Source of the DNA: Chloroflexota bacterium
GTDB taxonomy: Bacteria > Chloroflexota > Anaerolineae > UBA1429
DNA length: 46,799 nt
Assembly (NCBI GenBank): GCA_012841405.1
Contig: DUUT01000214.1
Coordinates: forward strand, 1 to 46,799
Reading direction: 5' to 3'
Positions 23,260 to 31,477 of the stretch are shown in pieces. The notes below the pieces were generated by a model. It was not told the DNA's origin and did not search any database. It saw only the letters and a program-made list of their open reading frames with translations. Position numbers and translations under genes: made by a program. Each line of letters opens with the position of its first letter. Position 1 is the first letter of the stretch.

Positions 23260-24159
23260 CTAGGGGGCTGGATCCAACGTGATCTCGCTCATCTGGCGGA
23301 ACGCATGGTACGCATTGTATTCATCCGACGGTCCAAAGGCAACGATGATGGGATAGGTGTTGCCTGGCTCCAGGGGCTTGTCGTACTGGTCCCCGGTATC
23401 CAGGGGAATGCGGAACTCGAAGCGCGTGACGCCATCCTCGGTCACAACCATCGCTTCCTCGATGTCGTCGGTTCCGCCCAGCTCTTCATCGGGCGGGTGT
23501 ACAGGGCCGCTTGGCCCCGTCCCAAAGGCATCGGTGACGCGCATCTCCCCATCGAGGGCGGCTGCGAGCTTGAAATCGGCTCCCTGCATCATATTCTCGG
23601 GGTCAAGCCCGATGCCGACCCACCCTTCGGTGGGTGCCTGGAGGGCCACGCTGAGCGACTCGCCGTCATTGTACCACCACAGCTCGATGGCATTGATGGT
23701 GGCGGTGTTGGGGTACTCGTCCTCGTCGATGATGCCATCTACCGTCGGAACGGCGCCTGCGGCGGGTGTCTCGGCTTCTTCGGTCGTTGGCGTCTCCGCA
23801 GCAGGGGTCTCGCCCTCCTCGACGGTTGGTGTCTCCTCGGCGGCGGGCGTCTCGCCCTCCTCCAGGGTTGGCGTCTCTTCAGCGGCGGGCGTCTCTGCCT
23901 CCTCTTCTGTTGGCGTTTCTTCGGCTGCAGGGGTCGCGGCGGCGGGTGGCGTCTCGGCCTCCTCGGCAGGAGGGGTCTCCTCACCCGGGACTGTCGGCGA
24001 TTCCTCTGCAGGAGCCACCGGCGTCGCCTCCTCCGGCGGCCCAACCGTCTCGCCGGTCGACGGCAACTCACCCGGAGTTGGCTGTCCGGTAGGCTGGCAC
24101 CCCGCGAGTGCCAGGGTCAGAACCAGTACGATCACGATACCTGCGGTTACCTGTCTCAT
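23260..24159 (-). CDS. DOMON-domain lipoprotein with Thr/Pro/Glu repeat stalk
   Basis: 299 residues. It begins MRQVTAGIVIVLVLTLALAGC, a lipoprotein signal with the lipobox LAGC. Residues about 22-135 are a low-complexity stalk of degenerate repeats on the theme E-T-P-A-A-E-E-T-P-T. The C-terminal ~165 residues form a DOMON (CDH-cytochrome-like) domain: VDGIIDEDEYPNT, LSVALQAPTEGWVGIGLDP, GGTDDIEEA, and FEFRIPL. DOMON domains bind heme or sugar and often sit in extracellular electron transfer. The stalk probably carries the domain away from the membrane. ATG 24159 follows GGAAGGGGAG. A candidate promoter lies at 24329-24301. Confidence 0.87.
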   Translation of the reverse strand: MRQVTAGIVIVLVLTLALAGCQPTGQPTPGELPSTGETVGPPEEATPVAPAEESPTVPGEETPPAEEAETPPAAATPAAEETPTEEEAETPAAEETPTLEEGETPAAEETPTVEEGETPAAETPTTEEAETPAAGAVPTVDGIIDEDEYPNTATINAIELWWYNDGESLSVALQAPTEGWVGIGLDPENMMQGADFKLAAALDGEMRVTDAFGTGPSGPVHPPDEELGGTDDIEEAMVVTEDGVTRFEFRIPLDTGDQYDKPLEPGNTYPIIVAFGPSDEYNAYHAFRQMSEITLDPAP

Positions 24160-24300
24160 GCTCCCCTTCCTTTCGGCCGAACGTATCAATGGCTCCCCCT
24201 CGAGGGGCAGCCGCGCTCCGCGTGTATCGCGGAGGGCAAGGTTGGGGCGGTATGGGCCAGGACGTCGAGAGTGCTCCACAGCAATGATGAGAATGTTGAC

Positions 24301-24329
24301 AGTGTACCTCATCTTCTGCTGCCAGACAA
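24301..24329 (-). promoter_or_regulatory. Candidate promoter for the DOMON lipoprotein gene
   Basis: On the minus strand TTGTCT (24329-24324) and TACACT (24306-24301) are 17 bases apart; the leader is about 135 bases and includes the palindrome CCCCTCGAGGGG at 24196-24207. Confidence 0.5.
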
Positions 24330-24440
24330 TCGCGTGGCGCCATGCGAGGCCACGGAGCAGAGTAGGCGGCGTACACATGCCGTCGTCCACTTGCACTCGG
24401 GGGCGACAGCGGTTCGGCGTACGCTTTGTACATGTACGCC

Positions 24441-25649
24441 CTAGCGCCCGCACGTCGGTCCCGTCGATCGACCCGCGAACCGGTCCTGAATCCAGCCGAT
24501 GGTCGAGGCGCCCGTGTCATCGGAGCCGGGATGCCCGACCCCCGGAAACCGCATCAGGGTCACGTCCTCGCCCTGTGTGCAGCGCCGAGCGGCCTCGGCG
24601 ACGCTGCCCTCGAGTGGGATGAGGGGGTCGTCGGTGCCGTGCGTGATGAGCAGGGGCACGACGATGGCGCCATGGGGCACGTTGGCGTGGACGATCGTCC
24701 GCCAGGGCTCGAGCGCCAAGGGATCGGCACGGAGAAAGGCGGATAACGGCGGGATCTCGCGCATCCTAACGAATGCCAACGGATTCGTCAGACAGGTGCG
24801 GGCCAGATTCTCGAACTGGGCACGCCTCTCCGGTGCGATGATGGTATCGAGGTCGGCATCCGGATAGGTGTGTCCCCAGGCGTACAGCGCTTGGGACATC
24901 AGGAGGCCCCCGATGGGCCTATCGAGCGTCGCCTCAAAGAGGCCAGGAAGATCGATCGCCGCCGCCTGTGTGGCGGCGCCAACGAGCACCAGCTCGGGCG
25001 CGTACTCGGGTGCACGATGCGCCGCCCACAGCACAGCATGTCCCCCCTGGGAGGCGCCCCAGAGGGCGAACCGATCCCCGACGGCGGCATCCAACCGCTG
25101 CGCGGCGCGCACTGCGTCGAGAATGGCATGCGCCTCGACGGGGCCGACCAGGTAGGGGTGGATACCCGGCGTTCCACGTCCGGGATAGTCCGTCGCCGCC
25201 ACGATAAAGCCCTCGCGCACCATCACGTCGAGGGCCGAAATGAGTGCAAAGGGATCGTTGCGGTGACTGGTGCCGCACTCGGGTACGACGCCCAGCGTTC
25301 CAAAGGCCCAAGCGATGACCGGACGGGGGGCCGCGCTTTCGCCCTCTGGGGCGATCACGATCCCGCTGACGGCTATCGGTTCACCCTGGAGACCGGTGGA
25401 GAGGTACAAGATGCGCCAGGCCACAGCGCCCTCGGGCAGGTTGGTCGTGATTGGCTCACTGCGGATGATGGTGCCCGGAACACCCGGCGGGAGGGGAGCG
25501 GGCGGCGTGTAGAAGGCGCTCGGCGCTGGCGGCGTCGCGGCCCGCAGAAACAGGACGCCGCCGATGACGAGCAGCAGGACGATCACCAGTCCGAGCACGG
25601 CAATCCAGCGCCACACGCGCTTCACGCTATGCCTATCTCGCGTTGTCAC
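24441..25649 (-). CDS. Membrane-anchored or secreted lipase (secretory lipase family)
   Basis: A 402-residue alpha/beta hydrolase. One N-terminal hydrophobic segment (about 15-36) anchors or exports it. The catalytic triad is visible: nucleophile Ser in WGASQGGHA, Asp in THGTDDPLIP, and His in FPGVGHPGS. The segment PRPVIAWAFGTLGV and the overall length fit the secretory lipase (LIP) family, better known in fungi and actinobacteria, which hydrolyses triacylglycerol or short esters. GTG 25649 follows AGGGGG by about six bases. It is leftward and diverges from the oxidoreductase at 25804. An uncharacterised esterase is the alternative. Confidence 0.87.
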   Translation of the reverse strand: MTTRDRHSVKRVWRWIAVLGLVIVLLLVIGGVLFLRAATPPAPSAFYTPPAPLPPGVPGTIIRSEPITTNLPEGAVAWRILYLSTGLQGEPIAVSGIVIAPEGESAAPRPVIAWAFGTLGVVPECGTSHRNDPFALISALDVMVREGFIVAATDYPGRGTPGIHPYLVGPVEAHAILDAVRAAQRLDAAVGDRFALWGASQGGHAVLWAAHRAPEYAPELVLVGAATQAAAIDLPGLFEATLDRPIGGLLMSQALYAWGHTYPDADLDTIIAPERRAQFENLARTCLTNPLAFVRMREIPPLSAFLRADPLALEPWRTIVHANVPHGAIVVPLLITHGTDDPLIPLEGSVAEAARRCTQGEDVTLMRFPGVGHPGSDDTGASTIGWIQDRFAGRSTGPTCGR

Positions 25650-25725
25650 GGCTACCCCCTATGCCCCGCCCTCGAGGGGCGCCAGAGGCCGGTTGGCTTC
25701 CCTGCTCTACGCGCTCTCGGGTGGG

Positions 25726-25754
25726 TTGCATGCATCTGCCCTGGCGAGTATCAT
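25726..25754 (+). promoter_or_regulatory. Sigma-70-like promoter for the Gfo/Idh/MocA gene
   Basis: TTGCAT at 25726-25731 and TATCAT at 25749-25754 with a 17-base spacer; the leader is about 43 bases. Confidence 0.55.
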
Positions 25755-25803
25755 CGCGACAGCATTGAGGAGATGATCCCAACGCGCGACCGGAGGGACG
25801 ATC

Positions 25804-26943
25804 ATGGCGAGAATTCGGTATGGCATCGTGGGCACCGGTGGGATGGGGACGGGGCATGCCCGCACGATGCAGGCGATTGAGGAGTGCACGCTGGCGGCCG
25901 TATGCGACATTGCGCCCGAGGTAGCGGAGAGTGTGGGGGAAGAGTTCGACGTCCCCTATTATACCGATTATCACGACCTCATCAATCGAGACGATATTGA
26001 CGCGGTGATCGTCGCCACGCCCCACTATTCGCATCCCGAGATCTGTATCTATGCCATGGAGCGTGGCAAGCCCGTGCTCTCGGAGAAGCCGATCGCGGTG
26101 ACCGTCTCGGGCGCCGATGCCATGCTCGAGGCGGCACAGCGCACCGGTGTGCCCTTTGGCGTCATGCACCAGTCGCGCAGCGAGCCGATCTGGCAGGCCG
26201 CCTGGGATCTCGTCAAGAGCGGACGGCTGGGTGAGCTGTACCGCACGATGCTGGTGTACGCCGACTTTCGTAGCCAGGCATACTACGATTCGGCCGGCTG
26301 GCGCGCCACCTGGGACGGCGAGGGCGGCGGCGTGCTGATCAACCAGGCTCCCCACTCGTTGGACCGCTTCACGTGGCTCGGAGGGCTGCCCAGCCGGGTG
26401 ACGGCGTTTAGCGCCACGCGCAACCACCGGATCGAGGTGGAGGACGTCGCGGCGGCGATGCTCGAGTACCCGAACGGGGCGGTGGGCTATGTCTATTGCT
26501 CGACGACCGAGGCGCCGGGCACCGACATCCTCGAGCTGTCGGGGGAGTGTGGCAAGCTCCAGGTCGTAGGGAAGGATCTCCGCTTCTGGGAGCTGCCCGA
26601 GGGTGTCAAGCGCTTTTCCGACACGAGCCCCGAGATGTGGCAGCGCCCCCCGTGCAACGAGGTGCCTGTGGAGCTGCCCGCGTGCGAGTCGGGCCACATT
26701 GCCATCTTGCGGAACTTTGCCCGGCACCTCCTCCACGGAGAGCCCCTCATCGCGCCGGGTGTGGAGGGGATCAAGACGGTGGAGATGATCAACGCCATGA
26801 TCCTCTCGGGGCGTACCAGCGAGGCGGTGGATCTGCCGGTGGACCGTGCCCGCTATGACGCGTTCTTGGCAGAGCTCCGCGCGACCTCGGTGCGCAAGGA
26901 CACGGGCCCCGATCGCCGCATCACCGACGACGTGCATCACTAG
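25804..26943 (+). CDS. Gfo/Idh/MocA-family NAD(P)-dependent oxidoreductase
   Basis: 379 residues. The N-terminal Rossmann fold has YGIVGTGGMGTGHA (GxGxxG) and VIVATPHYSHPE. The EKP motif is present in VLSEKPIAVTVS; its Lys is catalytic. The C-terminal alpha/beta domain includes GGGVLINQAPHSLDRFTWLGG, where the His typically contacts substrate. These enzymes oxidise or reduce sugars, inositols and amino sugars; the specific one is not readable. ATG 25804 follows GGAGGG by five to six bases. It is convergent with the GHMP kinase gene, across a 210-base gap holding only short GC-rich palindromes such as 27012-27026. Confidence 0.92.
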   Translation: MARIRYGIVGTGGMGTGHARTMQAIEECTLAAVCDIAPEVAESVGEEFDVPYYTDYHDLINRDDIDAVIVATPHYSHPEICIYAMERGKPVLSEKPIAVTVSGADAMLEAAQRTGVPFGVMHQSRSEPIWQAAWDLVKSGRLGELYRTMLVYADFRSQAYYDSAGWRATWDGEGGGVLINQAPHSLDRFTWLGGLPSRVTAFSATRNHRIEVEDVAAAMLEYPNGAVGYVYCSTTEAPGTDILELSGECGKLQVVGKDLRFWELPEGVKRFSDTSPEMWQRPPCNEVPVELPACESGHIAILRNFARHLLHGEPLIAPGVEGIKTVEMINAMILSGRTSEAVDLPVDRARYDAFLAELRATSVRKDTGPDRRITDDVHH

Positions 26944-27153
26944 GAGCGGGCGCGCCTCCGTGTCGCAGACCGCGGACTGCGGCGTGAGATCGGACGCTAC
27001 GCTGTGCTACAAGCGCGCCGCGCGCTGAACCGCGCCCGCCCATCGCTTGCGTGTGCCGCGGTGTACGCCGGGGCCAGGATGACGCGGAACACCCGCGGAA
27101 TGACCGCGGAATCCCCGCGACGGCATCACCCGGCAGATGGCACGCGGTCGCCG

Positions 27154-28227
27154 TTACGCCTCATGGTCGGCATCGCGGCTCCACACGCGCAGGCCGAAGC
27201 GGCTGAGATAGATGGGGATGTTCTGGAAGAGGGGGTTCGTCTCCTCGATGGCGCGCAGCATGGCGCGGCGCGCGCTCATGGAAGAACCGCACAGCAGGGT
27301 CAGCGAGCCCCCCTCGCCGCCGGCGCCGTTCACCTTCCATCCGAGGGCGCCGTACTCCTTGGCGATATCGATCACCTGCTGTGCCTCGGCGCTCACCAGC
27401 GTCGGGTGGAGTGCGCGTTGCGCCTCGGTGTTCTCGATCATCGCCCGGCCCAAGGCACAAAAATCGCCGGCATAGACGGCATCGCGCGATGCGGCGGCTG
27501 TCTTGCGCAACGCCTCCAGCTGCGGACAATCGGGGCCCGCGTCCTCGAGGCCGTGAATGACGGTCTCGTGCACGGCGGACGAGCTGTGGGAGCGCCCGAG
27601 AAAGATGAGCGCCAGCCGCCGCTCGAGCTCCCACCAGTCGGGGTTGGGGATGTTGATGGGCGAGACGGCGGCGAAAGGATAATTGAACATTTCTATAAAG
27701 TTGACACCTCCGAATGCCGCGCAAAGCTGGTCTTGTATGCCGCTTTGCTGCCCTAGGATCTTTGTTTCGATGCGGTGGGCGGCATAGGCGATCTCGAGGG
27801 GCGTGAGCCTGCCCGGCGTCAGCTGGTCGAGGGCGCCCAACAGCGCGACGGAGACCGCCGCCGAGGTGCCCGTCGAGCAGCCGGCGGGCGCCTCCGAGAA
27901 CACCGAGATCTGCACGGCGAGCTCGGGGGGAACCCCCATATAGTCGATGGCGGCTTCGAGCAAGGGGTGCTGGATCCACTCGTGGCGCTCATGGTTGGGA
28001 GATACGGCGTAGCGGTGCCCATAGTTCTCGGCGTGAAGAATGACGCGATCGGCCATCGCCTCGCGCGGGTAGACCTCGATCTGCACCTCTACGTAGGGGT
28101 ACACGCCGATGTTAAAGATGCGACCATGGCCAGCGAACCAGGTATCTGTCCAGCCGCCGTTGTCGCACACGCGAATGGGCGCTACGCTATTGATGATGCG
28201 TAGCGGTCGATCCTCGGATTTCGTCAT
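27154..28227 (-). CDS. GHMP-family sugar kinase
   Basis: A 357-residue small-molecule kinase. The N-terminal motif APIRVCDNGGWTDT resembles the APLRISFAGGGTD opening of HddA/fucokinase-type GHMP kinases. The ATP-binding loop is EAPAGCSTGTSAAVSVAL, a variant of PxGxGLGSSAA, and the C-terminal glycine motif is VNGAGGEGGSLTLL. The likely reaction is phosphorylation of a free sugar or sugar phosphate at an anomeric or nearby hydroxyl. ATG 28227 has GGAGG eight bases upstream. It lies 151 bases downstream of the spermidine-synthase-like gene on the same strand. Confidence 0.87.
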   Translation of the reverse strand: MTKSEDRPLRIINSVAPIRVCDNGGWTDTWFAGHGRIFNIGVYPYVEVQIEVYPREAMADRVILHAENYGHRYAVSPNHERHEWIQHPLLEAAIDYMGVPPELAVQISVFSEAPAGCSTGTSAAVSVALLGALDQLTPGRLTPLEIAYAAHRIETKILGQQSGIQDQLCAAFGGVNFIEMFNYPFAAVSPINIPNPDWWELERRLALIFLGRSHSSSAVHETVIHGLEDAGPDCPQLEALRKTAAASRDAVYAGDFCALGRAMIENTEAQRALHPTLVSAEAQQVIDIAKEYGALGWKVNGAGGEGGSLTLLCGSSMSARRAMLRAIEETNPLFQNIPIYLSRFGLRVWSRDADHEA

Positions 28228-28378
28228 CTCTTCGCCTCCGTTCGAATGCCAGTGTGCTCCGCGGGTCCTGTGGTGTGGCACGATGCCCGTCGCAGGTCAC
28301 CGCGGGGGGCATCACGAGTTGCCGTCTCCACTCCCCTGCGACGCGTCGCGTGCCGGAAGGAGCGGTCCATCCTCGCCA

Positions 28379-30064
28379 TCAGTGCGTCGCGCCCAACGCC
28401 CCATCGGACTCGGACTGCGCGTAGCGCCGAAGGGCGCGTCGGCGCCGCAGTGCCCAGATGAGCACGGCGATCACGCCCACCACCAACACGGCGCCGACGA
28501 CGATCACCCGGGCTGCGATGCGGTCGAGGATCTCGCCCTCCAGCGACAGCGGGAAGAACGAGTCCTCCACCACCGGCGCCATGAGGTTATCCACCGGGGC
28601 GTGATCGTCCGTCAGGATGCGCGGAGGATCGAGGGCGAGATAGGCCTCCAACTCTTCCGGTGGCAGGGGACGATGGGCGGGCTGCAGGTGGTCGAGCTCC
28701 AGCGGCTGCTGGCTGGCGGCAATGACGTAGGTTGTGCGCAGTGTGTCCCGCCAATGCTCTGTTGATGGTGTAACGGCGACATGGGCAAAGACCTGCTGCA
28801 ACGTGCGCACATAGGCACGCATAAAGTGCCCCCGTGGCCCGCCATCGATGATGTTGACGAGGTACACCCCATCGTCGCGCAACAGCTCGTCCACGATCTG
28901 GGCGAACTCGAGCGTCGTCAGGTGGGCGGGCACGGAATAGTCGTTAAAGGCGTCGCCAAAGATAACGTCGTACGAGTCCGGCGTGCTATGGTGGGCCATC
29001 AGGATGCGGGCGTCAACGTTGTGCGTTTCGATGCGCGTGTCGCGGGGCAACCCGAGGCGCTCGTGAGCGATCTCGGTAACGCCGGGATCGATCTCGGCGA
29101 CCACGAGGTGACTGTCGGGCAGGGTGGCCTCGAGGTAGCGGGGAAAAGTGTAGCCGCCGCCACCGATGAACAGGGCGTCGAGGTCGGGGCTGCGCTCGGT
29201 GATGGGGCGGATCATGTCGGCGTAGGTACGCTCATAGCCGTAGGCGAGATGCGTCGGGTCGTCCAGATCGGTATAGCTGTGGACGAGGCGGTCGAGGATC
29301 AGCTCGTGGACCTGACGTCCCTCGACCTCTGAGGCGGACACGTTGATGCAGTAATAGTTCGTCTCGCGCAGGCACTCACCGCGCAAGTATCCTGTGCGGC
29401 CCAACAGCGCCACGCCTCCCGCGAACAGCGCCACCGCTAGGGCGATCCCGGCCATGCTGTGGCGTCGCGATGGCGTGCGGCGTACGGCCAAAAAGCTCAC
29501 GCCCAGCAGCAGGAGCAGCGACGCAACGGCGAGCACCACCATCTTGGTGCCCAGCCAGGCGATGAGCCAGAACCCGGCGGCAAAGGTGCCCATGATGCTG
29601 CCAGCGGCCGAGGCGGCATAGATGCGCCCCACGGCGCGCCCCACGCCGCGCAGGCTGGTCACGGTCAGCTTGATGACGATCGGCGACACCATGCCAAAGA
29701 GCACGCTGGGAGCAAAGAACACCCCGCCGATATAGCCCACCACCCACACGAGCAATGGGATGCGTACCGCAGGAATGACTTCGTGGAGGTCGTTGTTCAG
29801 CCAGAGGATGAGAAGACAGGCGAGGGACCCGGTGCAGAACACGGTGCCCAGCAGACCGGCCGAGGCCCTACGGTCGGCCAGCTTGCCCCCCAAGTAGTTG
29901 CCGAGGGCACCTCCGGCCATCATGATGCCGATCACGGTGGTCCAGGTGTAGAGAGAGACACCGATGCGCGGGGCGATCATGCGACTGGCGACCAACTCGA
30001 CGATCATCAGGCAGGCGCTGTTGACGAATACCAGCGTGCCCGCGACCCGAGGGCCAAACTTCAC
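28379..30064 (-). CDS. Membrane-fused spermidine synthase-like protein
   Basis: 561 residues. The N-terminal ~230 residues form about seven transmembrane helices with MFS-like features (GTLVFVNSACLMIVELVASRM, GGALGNYLGGKLADRR). The C-terminal domain is a class I methyltransferase-like fold of the spermidine synthase family: FIGGGGYTFPRYLEA, VVAEIDPGVTEIA, and FGDAFNDYSVPAHLTT. A last hydrophobic segment lies near the C-terminus. Such fused proteins are widespread and their product is usually unproved, so polyamine synthesis is only a family-level call. GTG 30064 has AAGGAG seven bases upstream; the frame stays open far beyond but lacks homology there. A promoter lies at 30135-30108. Confidence 0.88.
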   Translation of the reverse strand: MKFGPRVAGTLVFVNSACLMIVELVASRMIAPRIGVSLYTWTTVIGIMMAGGALGNYLGGKLADRRASAGLLGTVFCTGSLACLLILWLNNDLHEVIPAVRIPLLVWVVGYIGGVFFAPSVLFGMVSPIVIKLTVTSLRGVGRAVGRIYAASAAGSIMGTFAAGFWLIAWLGTKMVVLAVASLLLLLGVSFLAVRRTPSRRHSMAGIALAVALFAGGVALLGRTGYLRGECLRETNYYCINVSASEVEGRQVHELILDRLVHSYTDLDDPTHLAYGYERTYADMIRPITERSPDLDALFIGGGGYTFPRYLEATLPDSHLVVAEIDPGVTEIAHERLGLPRDTRIETHNVDARILMAHHSTPDSYDVIFGDAFNDYSVPAHLTTLEFAQIVDELLRDDGVYLVNIIDGGPRGHFMRAYVRTLQQVFAHVAVTPSTEHWRDTLRTTYVIAASQQPLELDHLQPAHRPLPPEELEAYLALDPPRILTDDHAPVDNLMAPVVEDSFFPLSLEGEILDRIAARVIVVGAVLVVGVIAVLIWALRRRRALRRYAQSESDGALGATH

Positions 30065-30107
30065 GATACGTCTCCTTCGAGGATGCCTCTCACCATGGGA
30101 TGGCGGC

Positions 30108-30135
30108 AGTATAGCCCGCCGGCCGGAGGCGTCAA
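30108..30135 (-). promoter_or_regulatory. Sigma-70-like promoter for the spermidine-synthase-like gene
   Basis: On the minus strand TTGACG (30135-30130) and TATACT (30113-30108) with a 16-base spacer; the leader is about 40 bases. This supports the start at 30064. Confidence 0.65.
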
Positions 30136-30223
30136 CCGCCAAGGCGCTCGCTACGTCTATGGGGATGGGTGCCGCGTGGTAGCCGCAACGGTTGAGGTCG
30201 GCGGACGGCAATGTGGAGGAGGA

Positions 30224-31045
30224 ATGGATCAGCGACGGAACACTATGCGAGGTAACGCCGACGACCGCGAGGTCAGTCTCGAGGGTGGTGGGCGCACGGC
30301 CGTCTCTCGCCGGGGGCATGTTGTGCTGCGGGAGGCTGGCCCGTGGACGCCGACGGTGCACACGCTGCTGCGGCACCTGGAACGGGTGGGCTTTTGCGGA
30401 GCCCCACGGGTGGTGGGCTCGGGTTTCGACGCCCAAGGGCGCGAGAAGCTGAGCTACATCCCGGGCGAGTTCATGCAGCCCGGCCCGTGGACGCTCGAGG
30501 GTGCGGCGGGGGTTGGTCGCCTTTTGCGAGCGCTGCACGATGCAGCGGCGTCCTATCGTCCTCCCGCGGATGCCGTGTGGCGCCCTTGGTTTGGGCGAGC
30601 CTTGGGCGATGAGGCGCTCATCATTGGCCATGGCGATGCCGCTCCCTGGAACATCGTGGCCCGCGAGGGGCTGCCGGTTGCGCTCATCGATTGGGAGGTG
30701 GCTGGGCCGGTCGACCCCCTTGTGGACCTGGCGCAGGCGTGCTGGCTGAACGCCAAGCTGCACGATGAGCAAGTGGCCGAAATGGAGGGGTTACCCCCGG
30801 CCGCTGAGCGCGCACGCCAGCTCCGGGCCATCGTCGACGGCTATGGGCTGACGGCGGCGCAGCGCCACGGATTTCTCGATCGCATCATCGAGTTTGCCGT
30901 TCACGATACTGCTGAGCAGGCCATCGAGGTGAATGTCCAACCCGACAGCCCGGGCCCCGGACCGTTGTGGGGCCTGGCCTGGAGGGCGCGTTCGGTTGCG
31001 TGGATGCTGCGTCACCGGCGTTTGCTAAAGAACGCCCTCACCTGA
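30224..31045 (+). CDS. APH-type phosphotransferase
   Basis: A 273-residue kinase of the aminoglycoside phosphotransferase/choline kinase-like fold. The catalytic loop is IIGHGDAAPWNIV (HGDxxxxN) and the metal-binding motif is VALIDWEVAGPVDPLVDLA. The N-lobe is short. Family members phosphorylate hydroxyls of antibiotics, sugars or choline; no clear resistance subtype is evident, so a metabolic substrate is as likely. ATG 30224 follows GGAGGAGG closely. The C-terminal codons, from about 31008, fall inside the first unit of a 53-bp tandem repeat that continues past the stop. Confidence 0.82.
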   Translation: MDQRRNTMRGNADDREVSLEGGGRTAVSRRGHVVLREAGPWTPTVHTLLRHLERVGFCGAPRVVGSGFDAQGREKLSYIPGEFMQPGPWTLEGAAGVGRLLRALHDAAASYRPPADAVWRPWFGRALGDEALIIGHGDAAPWNIVAREGLPVALIDWEVAGPVDPLVDLAQACWLNAKLHDEQVAEMEGLPPAAERARQLRAIVDGYGLTAAQRHGFLDRIIEFAVHDTAEQAIEVNVQPDSPGPGPLWGLAWRARSVAWMLRHRRLLKNALT

Positions 31046-31178
31046 CACGCGTCGCCGGTGACGCCGCCACCGACGCTTGCTGGTGAACGCGCTGGCCTGA
31101 TGCGTCGCCGGTGACGCCGCCACCGACGCTTGCTAGAGAACGCGCTGGCCTGGTGCCGCCGGTGACGTCGCCCTGCGC
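31008..31178 (+). repeat. 53-bp direct tandem repeat running out of the phosphotransferase gene
   Basis: Two full units, 31050-31102 and 31103-31155, differ at only a few positions, both opening CGTCGCCGGTGACGCCGCC and ending GCGCTGGCCTG plus two or three bases. A diverged part-unit at 31008-31049 encodes the last residues of the preceding protein. A partial unit follows from 31156. Each unit also holds the palindrome-like CACCGGCG/CGCCGGTG theme. Confidence 0.85.
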
Positions 31179-31390
31179 TAGGCTGCGGAAAGCCCGGCGC
31201 TAGCCCTGCCACGTCGACCTCCGCCGACCTCCGGACCCCGCTCCAGGAGGACGCGCCTGCCCTGCCACGCAACAGCGGCTTGTTGCCAGGGCAATGCGCC
31301 CAAGATCATCACGGCCCGACGCAGATGCTCTCGCTATGTGCACGGCGCTGGAGGCCCCGAACCCGGTACAGGCGCGCTCTGGAATACCTG
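31179..31390. other. Gene-free stretch, nothing recognised
   Basis: Together with the tandem repeat this makes a 432-base gap without a supported gene. Short frames exist on both strands, but none has a ribosome site or recognisable motif. It may hold the decayed end of the repeat array. Confidence 0.5.
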
Positions 31391-31419
31391 TTCGCTCTCG
31401 CACGCGGTTGTGGTACAAT
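31391..31419 (+). promoter_or_regulatory. Extended -10 promoter for the selenoprotein gene
   Basis: TACAAT at 31414-31419 is preceded by TGG (extended -10) within the 11-mer TGTGGTACAAT at 31409-31419. A weak TTCGCT at 31391-31396 lies 17 bases upstream. The leader to ATG 31478 is about 50 bases. The same 11-mer lies upstream of the DUF368 gene on the other strand. Confidence 0.6.
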
Positions 31420-31477
31420 AGCCGGAATCGGCAGGGCGTCCGGGCCCGCCGTAGTCGTCCTGATGAGAAGGATAGCC

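Noticed and set aside
23170-24622. Long rightward frames opposite the DOMON lipoprotein gene
   Set aside because: They are repetitive Gly/Leu/Arg- or Ser-rich shadows of the Thr/Pro/Glu repeat stalk, without start signals.
30065-30772. Upstream extension of the spermidine-synthase-like frame to 797 codons
   Set aside because: The extra part is antisense to the phosphotransferase gene; the start at 30064 has a ribosome site and a promoter at 30135-30108.
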